From contig JAGTJL010000017.1 in NCBI GenBank assembly GCA_020746875.1, positions 682,001 to 746,000 of the forward strand: 64,000 nt of DNA. The letters are read 5' to 3'. The DNA is from Rhexocercosporidium sp. MPI-PUGE-AT-0058. Its lineage: Eukaryota; Ascomycota; Leotiomycetes; Helotiales. Shown here one piece after another: positions 25,481-36,279 of this stretch. Each line of letters opens with the position of its first letter. Within the stretch, counting starts at the first letter, position 1. The translations under genes were made by a program, and so were the position numbers. The notes under the pieces were generated by a model. That model was not told the DNA's origin. It saw only the letters and a list, made by a program, of their open reading frames with translations, and did not search any database.

Positions 25481-25740
25481 CGCCAAAGTTTTTGTTAGCC
25501 TTGCTCTTGTGACTGTATTGTATGGAATTGAGCTAGTTCGTCTTGTGAATGACCGAGTTAACCTTCCTATTTATAAGGCATTTGATGAATCGTTATTCCC
25601 AAAGTACCATCACCTATAAAATAGCAGTTCAAGCGAGCTACCAGCCGCTTCAGATATTTGCCTGACCTCCAGCAATCAAACCCTTAGCTTTACACATCTT
25701 TCTGCCTCTGCCAACCAACACCACCACCACGACCACCACC

Positions 25741-25950
25741 ATGCAGGCAAAAGCCTCTCCCTCATTCGACAAATGGCCGGATGTCTTCGAGGACTCCTTC
25801 CCAGACCTGGAGAAGTATAGCACACTTTACAAAGACATCCACCAACACCCGAGCTACAATCAACGAGTTGCCTGCACCTCCGAGAGAAAAGCCAACAAAT
25901 TTCCCTCGTATATAAAGACTGATTTCGCATCCTTTAAATCGATTCCCTGA
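25741..25950 (+). pseudogene. Probable 5' fragment of an M20-family amidohydrolase gene
   Basis: A 69-codon ATG frame with a good context (caccaccATG). The segment DLEKYSTLYKDIHQHP resembles the N-terminal block (LYKDxHxNPELSxxE) of fungal M20D amidohydrolases such as hippurate or indole-acetyl-amino-acid hydrolases. The similarity stops abruptly after HP, and no metal-binding His/Asp motif follows. The remaining about 40 codons are unlike the family. It could also be an unrelated small protein. It lies between the SET pseudogene and the zinc-cluster-less regulator gene. Confidence 0.45.
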
Positions 25951-26164
25951 TATGCATCCGAGAGGAGTACGTTGAGGTGGCATTTTGTTGTAGTTTATAA
26001 AGAGGATTAAAATAAAGGACGCAAAAAAACGCGGGTTTACGCTAAATATCAGGTGCTGGGCACTGTAGCTTAATCCCCACCGCACCCCGCATTCCCCAAC
26101 TTTAACCCCCCATAACGACAATGTCTTTCATTTCGAGGATTTCATATTCGTGACCCATAGGACG

Positions 26165-28400
26165 ATGGAGCCTTACTCACCTCAACAAGATGGAGAGTCC
26201 AGGCGAAAACGTCGCAGACAATCCCATTCTTCCACGATGGCAACGATGGCAGGTGCTTCTCCCCAGGAACTAGGTCACATGAGACCAAGTATCTCAAAAG
26301 GCTCTTCGAGCTTCGTAGGGAGTGGAAGTGGCATTTATTTTGTACAGACGGTGCAATCGGCCTTTACCAGAAACTACCGCCGGGAGAGCGAGGCAATGGA
26401 CGGTGCGCTTGTCCCTGGAGAAGATGACCGTCTTCAAACAGGAAGCCCTTCAGGCTGTATATGGTATCCCAACGAAGTCATACAACTCCCTGATACACAC
26501 CCATCACATGCGATGACTTTTGAAGATCTTACATGCTGGAGTAGACAGTACTGGGACAATTGGCATCCTCCATTTCCGTTCCTCCATGCACCTAGCATTC
26601 TTGGAGTACTCGAGAGGGCCTCGCTTGAAGGGATACAAACCCTTAGCACAGTCGATTCGATAACTGTTCGTTCAATCCTGTCAATCTCAGTGGCTGATCG
26701 AAGACAAATGCCACCGACCCGTGGCAAGCTCGTGCCTTCGAATTTAGTATTTAACACTGTTGACGATGCGATTTCATGCCTGACGCCCTTACTCTTGCAA
26801 CCATCAACACTAGCCAGTCTTCAAGCCCTCGTTGCAATACAGCTATTTCTAGTGTCTATGTTAAGGCTGAATACTGCATCAAGAGTAGGAGGGTTGATTA
26901 CTAGGATTGCTTTCCAACTGGGACTTCACAGATGCCCTTCCAGGTTCAGACAATTTTCTATTGCCGATGCAGATATGCGTAGGAGACTATTCTGGGCTAT
27001 CTACAGTCTTGAAAGATACCTATCACAGTCCCTTGGGCTTCCGCTTGATATCAAAGATGATGATGTCGATGTGTGCTACTCTGACAGAGAAATCCACCTA
27101 GTTGACCCGCGTCAGAGTTCGAATGTCCAACAGCCTCATGGTACTTGCCCTTTCCTTCGTGTAGGCATTCACTGACTAGCTCAGACCCACGACTACTCTT
27201 GCTTCCTGCATTTCTCGCTCGACATGGCTATATCAAAGGTCTAATCCTGGAACTTCGTCACAAATCTGTACTGCATCGGACTACTGACCAAGACGAGGCT
27301 ACACATGTCGACTCAGAAATCTCAAAATGGTGGAACGAAGCTCAAGACCTGCTTGACCCCCACTACATGGAAAGCGAAGAGTCAACTAGAGAGCCAAATA
27401 GCCAAAGGAATGTTTCTTCATTGAAAGAGTCACATAAGCTTCTTCTGATTGTGCAAAAGCACGAGTCTACCATCTTACTCAACCGCCCTGTCATCACTTC
27501 GGCACCTAATTCTTCCCTGTTCGCATCAGCAATGCAGAAGTGCATCGGGGCCTCAAAACAGATTGTCGCGAAAGTCTATCAGCATCTACAGGCGGGCATG
27601 GATGAAGCTGGTTCACGCGATGGCCGAGTGCTTAACCCGCTATGCTGGCCAGGATTCACTTGGTGTATCTGGATGAGGTCAGCAAGAATTCTAATGTCAG
27701 AAATTCACCACTGACACGTTCTGTAGTGGACTGATTCTAGTCTACGCTGCATCTGAAGACCATTACTCGGTCCAAATCGCTCAGAAGTAAGAAAATAATT
27801 TCTTTCAAGACGACCATTCTAACTCGTCACAGAGATGCCGAACGATGCATCAAGATACTAGATATTCTAGCTATGAGAGGAAGCGTTTGGCCCGGAGCAT
27901 GTGCGTCTGCTTTGAGGGACCTGCAGAAAGCCTTGATAAGCAAGTCACTCAACGGCTCAGTATCTCAGCCAGACCAATCACCCGGAATCAGTAACCCCAG
28001 ATCATTGGAACGTCCCAGCACCAGCTCGAACGTCATACAAGGTCGCGAAAGACAAGAACGGGTGGCTAGTTTTCAACCACCTAGTACTCTTCGAGGAAAT
28101 GAGTTGGTTTCACCATCCGTTACGAATCCAGAATTTCGGCCCACGAGTTCACAGCGGGCTTCTCAACTCACTGAGGCGGAGAACGGTCGTGGAGATCAGA
28201 GGTTGAATACCGCTGTGTCTCAGCCAGCTGGTACTTCTTTCCAGGCAGATCAATTTCCAGACCCGTCTTTCTTTAGAATGAATGGAATGTTCGATGTGGG
28301 AGAGCAATTTGAAGGTGTGGGGGATATCTTTCAGTTAATGGATGCCTCGTACCAGTTGGGGGAGCAGATGTTTGAGCCGAATCTTGCTGGTCGGTATTAG
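26165..28400 (+). CDS. Fungal-specific transcription-factor-domain protein lacking a Zn2Cys6 cluster
   Basis: Exons 26165-27140, 27185-27677, 27727-27786 and 27833-28400 give 698 residues. A short basic start (SRRKRRRQSHSS) leads to SSFVGSGSGIYFVQTVQSAF, the linker that in Zn2Cys6 regulators follows the zinc cluster. The PF04082 fungal TF domain spans about residues 110-550, with LQALVAIQLFLVSMLR and the signature RRRLFWAIYSLERYLSQSLGLP. The C-terminal about 170 residues are polar and disordered. No cysteine cluster is encoded at the N-terminus, and none was found in the 215 bp upstream back to the preceding small open frame. A tiny upstream frame starts at an ATG near 26122 and ends at TGA. 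The gene converges on the tartrate/D-malate dehydrogenase gene, so a regulatory link is possible. Confidence 0.85.
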
Positions 28401-28828
28401 CATTGTGGACATTGCTAGTGGCGTTCGTGCAGCGTTGGCGTTGGTGATGGCGCAGTCGTCTTTTAAAAGTAGTTTAAACTTGGGTTTGCTAGCATGAGCT
28501 TCCACAGACTTGCCATTCTGGATTTTTGGTATTCAGCAACCGTTCTTACAGAAAATCTTATAGAAAATCTTACAGAAAAGCCGCTATTCTAGAGAAATGG
28601 AATGCTCTTCACTACTGCTTTCATATATAACGCGACTCAAGTAAGCCAGCCCTGGGTCAAATGCGCTAGGTCTCTTTTTATTGGATTGGGGTAAACATAA
28701 CAGAAGGGATCATGTCAAGCATGGGTTTGACGCATCGACAAAGTACATGAAAATCTGCAACATGAGCAAAGATGAACAGTCAAGTCAAATTCAGGCTGAG
28801 GTCAGAAGTCACATCAAAATCATATGAA
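28401..28828. other. Convergent intergenic region
   Basis: 428 bp holding the 3' ends of the regulator-like and dehydrogenase genes. It has a short direct duplication, ttatagaaaatcttacagaaa, around 28557-28578. No gene was seen. Confidence 0.4.
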
Positions 28829-30152
28829 TTATATAGTCTTAGCCTTCCCGAGTCTCGCTTCAATCTCCTTACAAACAGCAGCAGTCACTTCAACCGTTGT
28901 AGCAGATCCCCCGAGATCCTTCGTCATGATGCATTGTTCACAAACACTCTCAACGATGTCCAAAAGGTTGTCTGCAGCCTCCTTCTGACCAAGCCACGTC
29001 AACATCTCACAAGCGGTCCAGAATGTGGCGACAGGATTAGCTAGGACTCTGTCAGTAACAAGTTTGATTATCGCAGCAGTAGTTGGGGAATTTCTCACCT
29101 ATTCCCATACCAGTGATGTCGAATGCGGAACCGTGAATAGGTTCGAACATCGATGGGTTCTCTCGTGATGGGTCGAGATTGCTGGTTGGTGCAATACCTA
29201 TAGATCCTGCGAGTGCAGCAGCTAGATCTGACAAAATATCGGCATGCTAGGCGAAAGTCAATACTCGCACTTTTCGACAAACACAAATCAACGCATCACC
29301 TACAAGATTTGTAGCGACAATCGTATCAAGCGACTCCGGCTTCAGCACCATCCTCACAGTCATAGCATCAACGAGCATCTTATCAACCACTACATCGGGA
29401 AAGTCCCTCGCCACCTCTACTGCAATAGCATCCCACATAACCATGCCATTCCTCTGCGCATTACTCTTCGTCACCACAGTAAGATGCTTCTTCGGCCTCC
29501 CCCTGGCAACCTCAAATGCAAACCGAATAATTCTCTCCACGCTATGGCGTGTGAAAATCGACACCTCGGTAGCGACCTCCCAGGGCTGATTGGTGTGCGA
29601 ACGCCCGCCATGTCCGGCATACTCGCCCTCGCTGTTCTCGCGCACGATGACCCAGTCTAACTCGCCGGCTTTGCAATTCCGGAGAGGCGATTGAGTGCCT
29701 TTGAATACTTTGGTAGGGCGCACGTTGGCGTATTGTTGGAGTGGTTGGCAGATTGCTAGGCGGAGCTGCCAGAGGGAAATGTGATCTGGTACATCTGTGA
29801 CGGCGTGAGTGAAGGTCTCAAAAATTCAAAAACACCAAACAGGCACTCAATTCGAAAACGAAAGAAAGAACTCAGTTCTTGAATACGTACCAGGAGCTCC
29901 AACAGCACCAAATAGAATGGCGTCGAATTTCTTCAAGGTCGTCAACGCATCGTCTGGCATGTACTTCCCGGTCTTCTTGTAGGTATCACTACTCCAGTCG
30001 AAATTGGTGAAGTCGAGATCGAAGGTCTTGAGTGTTTCGGCAAGCTTCTTGAGGACTGTTACGCCTGCTTCAATTACCTCTGGACCGATGCCGTCGGCTG
30101 GGATAGAGGCGATGCGGTAGGTTGGGTGGGTTTGGAGTAGTGAGGGGCTCAT
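28829..30152 (-). CDS. Tartrate / D-malate dehydrogenase (decarboxylating), isocitrate/isopropylmalate dehydrogenase family
   Basis: Exons 30152-29891, 29794-29304, 29246-29099 and 29040-28829 give 370 residues. The family order is complete: [17 protein letters not shown] (nucleotide/loop start), [39 protein letters not shown] (substrate region), the [16 protein letters not shown] block with the conserved Lys, [35 protein letters not shown] (metal-binding Asp residues) and [19 protein letters not shown] (NAD loop). The [10 protein letters not shown] segment in place of the isopropylmalate dehydrogenase RPE...LRK loop points to the TtuC/DmlA type, which oxidises tartrate or D-malate with NAD and metal. 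Substrate preference cannot be read from sequence. It is divergent from D-glycerate 3-kinase. Confidence 0.9.
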
Positions 30153-30591
30153 CTTGGCAATGTTTTGGAGGTTGAAATTTCAAGGTACTTGTGATGAGAT
30201 TGATTGGTACTTGAGCGTAAATGAATTGATGTTTATGTTTGAAGAAGAAGATGAGTGGATAAGAGCCGACTTTCTTCTATAATATAGATGTACAGATGTT
30301 CGAGGTGCTTGGAAGTGTGGAAGTGGCGATCTCGCTACACCCCCACCAAAGCAAAATATCGTTTCTCCGGGAGGAGTTTCGCTTCCCCGCGTAATTTTTG
30401 GTGTCTTGGACGACCCCACTTACGACAGAATGATACGAATCTGCTGGCGCATCTAGATTCGATGGTGCAGGTGGGGTTCTTGCTGCAGAGGAGGGTGGGA
30501 GGTATTTCCGAGAGCGGTGGCTCAGGCCAAAGACTTGTGAATCTCCTTCCTTAATCTTTGCTTTGGATTTCATAATTCAGAAAATACCACA
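30153..30591. promoter_or_regulatory. Bidirectional promoter between tartrate/D-malate dehydrogenase and D-glycerate kinase genes
   Basis: The two start codons face apart across 439 bp, with no other gene between them. The region contains AT-rich stretches near 30180-30300 and GA/CT-rich stretches near 30470-30560. CGG and CCG triplets occur (for example 30369, 30513), but no convincing Zn2Cys6-type palindrome was identified. Confidence 0.55.
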
Positions 30592-31681
30592 ATGGCGGAT
30601 GATCGAGCAGACGTTGTTCTCGAATATGCCCTTCCACTTATCAAGACGAAGATAGGCAATCAATCGCAAGGAGAAAAACATAGACCATTCGTCCTGGGAG
30701 TCACTGGTTTGCAGGGTATGTTCATTGGCCCTTCGTCAGATCTACAGTGTCTACATATACATCGAAGACCAAGCTGATGCCATACACAACAGGCTCAGGA
30801 AAATCCCACCTCGCAGCAGCTCTCGTACAAGAACTACGCAACAAACACCAATACAATGCCATCGAAGTCTCCCTGGATGACTTCTATCTCCCGCACAGCA
30901 CTCGGGAAGATTTACGGCAGCAAAACCCCGACAACAAGCTATTGAGCGCCAGAGGGCAGCCTGGTACGCACGATGTCGTCCTGGCGAGGGAGTTCTTTGA
31001 GCAGTTCGAGAAGGTAGATTGTGATGAGATATGGATCCCATCTTTCGACAAGAGTCTCTTTCAGGGTGATGGTGATCGGCTTCCTACGGGTCAATGGAAG
31101 ACTGTTAAGGGACCGGTGGATGTTGTGGTTTTCGAAGGCTGGTGTGTGGGGTTCAGACCACTTGCAGCTGAAGGCGTCGAGGAAAAGATGAAAGAAGCAG
31201 TCAACTCTCGAGCTTCGGAAGGGGTTGCTAGTAAAGCACAGGAGTCTGACTTCTCGACTTCAACGCTTGCTGATCACGAGTTGAAAAATTTGCTGTGGGT
31301 CAATGAGCAGCTGGGTTCTTATTGTAAGGGGTTTATGGGACCGCAAAATTTTGATTTTTTCGTGCATCTTGACACGGATGAGTTGGCGAATGTGTATGCT
31401 TGGAGGGTGCAGCAGGAACATGCTTTATTGGAGAGGAAGGGAAGTGGGATGAGTGATGAGCAGGTTGTTAAGTTTGGTGAGTTTTATTCAGCTTTCGAGG
31501 CTTGTGTAGGGTATGGGACTAACGAGGTGATGTGTTAGTTCAAGTCTATATGCCGGCTTACGAGTTGTATTTGGATGGGTTAAGAAGGGGATTCTTCAGT
31601 GAAGTGCAGGATGGGAAGGGGAAGCAGATACGTCTCGTGATGGACATCAAGAGGAATGTAACGAAAGCGGAAATTTTGTGA
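30592..31681 (+). CDS. D-glycerate 3-kinase (GLYK/Tda10-like P-loop kinase)
   Basis: Exons 30592-30715, 30793-31476 and 31539-31681 give 316 residues. The Walker A motif GLQGSGKSH is created by joining exons 1 and 2. The family blocks follow in order: EVSLDDFYLPHSTREDL, LSARGQPGTHDVVLA, IWIPSFDKSLFQGDGDR, VDVVVFEGWCVGFRPL, the LLWVNEQL region, VYAWRVQQEHALLE, GMSDEQVVKF and YMPAYELYLDGL. These match plant GLYK and yeast Tda10. The reaction is D-glycerate + ATP to 3-phosphoglycerate. The Lys/Glu/Ser-rich stretch after GFRPL (about 190-220) is a typical variable insertion. No targeting sequence is evident, so it is probably cytosolic. Confidence 0.92.
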
Positions 31682-32637
31682 GAAGCATAGCCGAACAGAC
31701 CGTCCTTACCATGGAACACTGGCGTCATTTTACAAATTCTTCCCATGACATTGAAACGGCTCAAAGTCAGACTGCCGAAGATAACCGAGTGACAGCATCA
31801 TCTTTCGGACTTTAAACTGGGGAGATCTGGGGAGACCTGCAACTCGTTGCTAATTTTCTGTCTTTTCTTGGTACGTTGGAGAGGTCTGATTCTCTGAAAC
31901 GTGTAGTCGGGGGTGTATTTATATGATTACATCACTTGACTATTCAGCCAAGAGTAAACATGGCGAAACCAAGTCAGCGGCTAACGATACTGAGAAGTTT
32001 GAACCAACAAATGCCTATAAGCGGTAAATTATGACCCACTTAATTTGCTCTTATAGCATGACAACAATGGGACCCGTTCTCATTCGAAGCAGTGCCAGTG
32101 AACGACGGGACCAGACTAAAAGTCATAGCTTACCAAAGCATATATCAATATGGAGAAATCAGCTTAAATATCACAAAAACAAAATTCAACTTCATGCTCA
32201 TGTGAGATTCAAAGCATCTCAATCATCTTCCATCTTAGCAAACAGAACTCCCTACATCAGGTGAGTTTTCTCGCAACAAGCCACCCCGATGATGCCGGCT
32301 TTGCGTATCTCCGTACACAATTCTCAGCACCCCATGAAATTCGGATCCAATATGCCACCGGGGACGTAGCTGAGCTTCGCCGAGTGGAGTGGAGTGGAGG
32401 AATAGAGTCCAGACTTTAGAGTCTGGACACAGAACCAGTTGTGGAGTCCGGGGAAAGCCCTCGAGGTGGATATTTGGGAAAAGTCGTCTTTCGTCATGTT
32501 GTTATTTGTCTATATATGAGACCCGCCACTTCCCAATGCCGTTTTAATTTTCATCACTCTCCATCCAAATAGTTCTTTGCCTACTGAATACTCTTCCTTC
32601 CCATCTTCTCATAGTTCCTGTAACGGATTCCTTCGAA
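31682..32637. promoter_or_regulatory. Upstream region of the ACS-family permease gene
   Basis: About 0.95 kb with no supported gene. It contains a perfect hairpin at 32407-32428 and a tggag-type repeat (gagtggagtggagtggagga) just upstream at about 32383-32402. The sequence tatatatgag near 32511 could be a TATA-like element, about 125 bp before the start codon. Confidence 0.45.
32407..32428. repeat. Perfect 9-bp inverted repeat (hairpin)
   Basis: GTCCAGACT and its exact reverse complement AGTCTGGAC are separated by TTAG. It lies 210 bp upstream of the permease start codon, so it could be an operator-like palindrome or only a structural repeat. Confidence 0.7.
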
Positions 32638-34290
32638 ATGGCCGCCCGAAATTCAGATGAGAAGACAGAAGCCTCCCGCCACAAGGAGGATCTCGAAGTC
32701 GCTACCAAGGACCAAGCTGGCGATTACTCTGGCGCGGTTGGGAAGACTGACCCTGTCGAGATCGCTCTGGTGCGAAAGATGGATCTGAGAATCATGCCTA
32801 CACTCTGGGCCATGTACTTCATGAATTACCTGGATCGGAACGCTATTGCGAATGCGAGATTGGGTGGCCTTGAGGATGATTTGGGATTGGTTGGCTCACA
32901 GTAAGGAAACTCGTACTGTGTTTTTAGTGAAGGTTCTGATATTGGACAGATATAACACTTGTATTTCGATCCTGTTTGTTGGGTATGTCGACTCTCCCTC
33001 TTAAAAATTTGCGTATGACTAACAAAAGGTAGATATCTGCTCATGCAGATCCCATCCAATATGTTGATGTCCTCAACCAAGATTCGTCCTTCCATATACA
33101 TGGGTTCCTGTATGGCGGCTTGGGCCATTGTCTCTGCCATGACTGCTTTGGTCAAGAACTACGCTGGACTTGTGGCTGTCAGATTCTTCCTCGGCATTAC
33201 TGAAGCTCCTTTCTGTAAGGTCCTATCAGAGAAAATCCTTCTGGATTAATGTACTGAATATTCATAGACCCTGGCGCTTTGTATCTTCTTGGTATTTTCT
33301 ATACCAGAAAGGAGGTTGCCACACGAATCTCTATCTTGTATTCTGGAAACATTTTGGCGACGTCTTTCGCTGGTTTGATCGCTGCGGCGGTGTACAACTC
33401 GATTGAAGGTGCGCAAGGAGTCAAAGGGTGGCGATGGTAAGATACTCGCTGTCGGTGGTGATCGAGAACGTTCCGCTAACACAAATCACAGGCTCTTCAT
33501 TATCGAAGGAATTGTTACCTTCGCTATAGCTTTCGTAGCGATGATCCTTCTGCCAGATCATCCGGCAAATACAAAATGGTTGACACCCGAGGAGAGAATC
33601 CTCGCTGTCGAAAGAATCGAAAGAGATACCGTCGGCCTTGCTCCGAATAAGGGTGCCAAGGAGGGTTTCAAACAAGCCATCCGAGATCCACGACTCTATC
33701 TCCTCTGCTTCATCCAGAACATGCATCTCTCAGCATGCTCATTCAACAACTTCTTCCCCAGCGTCGTCGGCTCGCTTGGCTTCGATAGAACCGTCACTCT
33801 GGCTCTGACTTGCCCGCCATATCTCGTCTCTGCGGTTGTTGGATATCTTGTTGCTCTTACATCCGGAAAATACAACGAGCGCACCTGGCATATCACCATC
33901 AGCATGGGTATGGCAATGGTCGGTTTCATCATCTCCTGCATCACCATGAACACCGCTGCTCGCTATGTTTCCTGCTTCCTGTTCGCATCTGGAGCATACG
34001 CTGTCAACTCCGTCATCCTAGGTTGGGTCTCTGGAACGCTTGGACAAACGACTGAGAAGAAAGCTATTTCGCTGTCGATGGTGAACGTGGTTGCGAACGC
34101 AAGTTATATCTACACTGCGTACCTTTATCCCAAGTCTGATGGACCCAAGTATTTGATTGGGATGGGAGCGAACAGTGGATTTGCTTTCGCAACCATTGCG
34201 GGATCGTGGGCGTTGAGATTCTGGTTGCAGAGGACGAACAAGAAGATCAGACAGAATGCAGATGAGACGCAGGTATTCTATGCCTACTAG
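32638..34290 (+). CDS. MFS permease, anion:cation symporter (ACS/Dal5-like) family
   Basis: Exons 32638-32900, 32950-32982, 33033-33214, 33268-33436 and 33492-34290 give 481 residues with 12 predicted helices. The ACS signatures are present: WAMYFMNYLDRNAIANARLGGLEDDLGL in helix 1, the YLLMQIPSNMLM block, VRFFLGITEAPFYPGALYLLGIFYTRKE between helices 4 and 5, and WLTPEERILAVERI in the central loop. This family carries organic anions and small zwitterions (allantoate, nicotinate, vitamins, pantothenate), and bacterial tartrate permeases (TtuB) belong to it. The substrate is not determinable here, but its position next to tartrate/D-malate dehydrogenase and glycerate kinase suggests a hydroxy-dicarboxylate. 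The second exon is only 33 nt. Confidence 0.92.
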
Positions 34291-34838
34291 GGCAATAAAT
34301 GTGGAATTTGGGAACGCTGAATACTTGAGAGATGTGTAATGTGATGTTTAGGATGTGTATTTACATAACTTATAGTAAAATGATATGGGATTAATTGCTC
34401 GTTCTGTCGATTGAGCCATGTACTCAGAAGATTCTCGATACTTAGACAGAATTCATGACCATAAGTTCCGTAGACACACCAAAATGAATGAAGTATTAGG
34501 AACTGGAATGCGAAAGGAATAAACAATAGAAAACCCAGTGATGCTTTACTATCATGTTCGTTAACAGCACACGATCGTTCGATCTTCACATGCCTGCCCT
34601 GAGAACGCGGAGGTCGATCCGCTGAAGCTGAAGTGTGCAGGGGTGGCATCAGCCACAGCGACGTCACCAACTTTGAAAGTCTTGGCGCGATCATTCAACT
34701 TCGAGGCTGAGCTAGATTGTTTATATTAAACTGACTTCCAGCTTTTCTGCGCAAATGTAAATCAGATTCAAATCTTGATCGATTCTACTGGAAAACCGCC
34801 CAATACTCAAGCAGAAAGACACGCAGAACCCCTCAAAC
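34291..34838. other. Intergenic region, no gene seen
   Basis: 548 bp between two plus-strand genes. A minus-strand frame at 34287-34694 (135 codons) has no family features. The leader of the EI24-like gene occupies the right end. Confidence 0.4.
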
Positions 34839-36279
34839 ATGTCAACTACTATGGACAAGGCCTCTGCGAAGGCAAAGGAGGTAGCGTATGTGGAAATGAC
34901 CCGTTTGTACTTGCATGGAATGAATCTAACGGTTCTACAGTATCGAGGACTTCAACAAGGCGAAGGCTTTAGCGCAATCTGCTGCTAAGTCTGGTGCTTA
35001 CCTGTATCCTATCAAGGTATGCTCTTCTGTGCCATGTCACACCCGCAAAGCTCTGGCAACGAACTGACAAATTCAGGGAATCTTCTACTTTTTAAGCCAC
35101 CGATCATTGTGGAAACCCCTCCTCTCCAAGCTCGCACCAACGCTTTCACTCTCCGTCGTGGTAGTTGTGGCCATGTTCTTGGTCGCATACCTACCGCAAC
35201 TTGCCGTGCTTGTGTTCGTCAATGGCCCTTTGGCTGCCTTCACCACTATCCTCCTTACTCTTAGCGAGTCGTCCACCCTGATCAACCTCCTCTCGCGAAC
35301 ATTCTTGCTGCAAGATGCTTTGGTAGATACTTTTGATGGTGTCATGGTCTCTCGCAGACAAACCGGAGTTCTTTCTGAGGGCCGTCAATTGAAGTCCGGA
35401 AATTTCAATGATCCTATGGAGAAGCTTGGCAAGCTTATCAAGTCACCGTTCGAGAAGATCACTCCCAAGGCTTTAATTCGCTATGTCATGTACCTACCTC
35501 TCAACTTTATTCCAGTTGTGGGTACGGTCATATTCGTTGCTTTGCAAGGTCGTGCCAGAGGAAATTCGGTCCACACTCGCGTAAGCCAATACTCCAGTCT
35601 CCAAGCAAACGGTGTCTAATCTGCCTACAGTACTTCCAGCTCAAGAAGTGGTCCAACGCGCAAAAGGAAGCTTGGTTGAAGGAGAACACAGCGCCATATA
35701 CCGCGTAAGTTCTTTGCCCCATACCAATTTCAAAGTCATGCAATATACTTGGGACTTCGACGCTTGTGGCACTTGCGGGAGCAGTGTAACTCTGCCTTCA
35801 CGGGTAGAATCTCTCCACAAGCCGAAGCTTGGCCATGCCGGTAGAAATACTCCTGGCGATCATGTCCGATCAAATCCTTGCCTCATCAGCCATCACAACA
35901 GCCGCATTCCAAACTGACAGCTTCATAGTTTCGGAACTGTTGCTACCCTGCTTGAACTCATCCCATTCGCAAGCATCTTCTTCACTTTCACAAACACAGG
36001 TAATGTTCCCCTTCACTGACGATGCTGCATCACTTCACTGACCCAATATAGTTGGTGCCGCATTGTGGGCTGCAGAGTAAGTCTCATTCCGCCCCAGCCC
36101 ACGCCTTTCTCTACATGGTGTAAAGCGGCTGTCGCAGTCCGACTCGTCTGCTCAAAACAGTCTGATACCTTTAGACAACGCAAGTACTAATCCGTTTGTA
36201 TAGTATCGAGAGCAATAACACCACTATGACTGAGATGACGACCCCAAACTCTCGTGATGCCGGTAAGAAGGTCGAGTAG
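34839..36279 (+). CDS. EI24-domain / outer-spore-wall-like membrane protein
   Basis: Exons 34839-34885, 34941-35016, 35077-35580, 35631-35704, 35929-35999, 36052-36076 and 36204-36279 give 290 residues. A short N-terminal helix is followed by YPIKGIFYFLSHRSLWKPLL. A strongly hydrophobic pair of segments (SLSVVVVVAMFLVAYLPQLAVLVF and GPLAAFTTILLTLSE) follows, then a cytosolic part (MVSRRQTGVLSEGRQLKSGN) and further hydrophobic segments (YVMYLPLNFIPVVGTVIFVA and VATLLELIPFASIFFTF). This resembles the fungal EI24/Rrt8-Lds family of lipid-droplet or ER membrane proteins linked to spore-wall formation. The role in this organism is unknown. The last three exons are small (71, 25 and 76 nt), and the 224-bp fourth intron is the longest. 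Confidence 0.82.
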
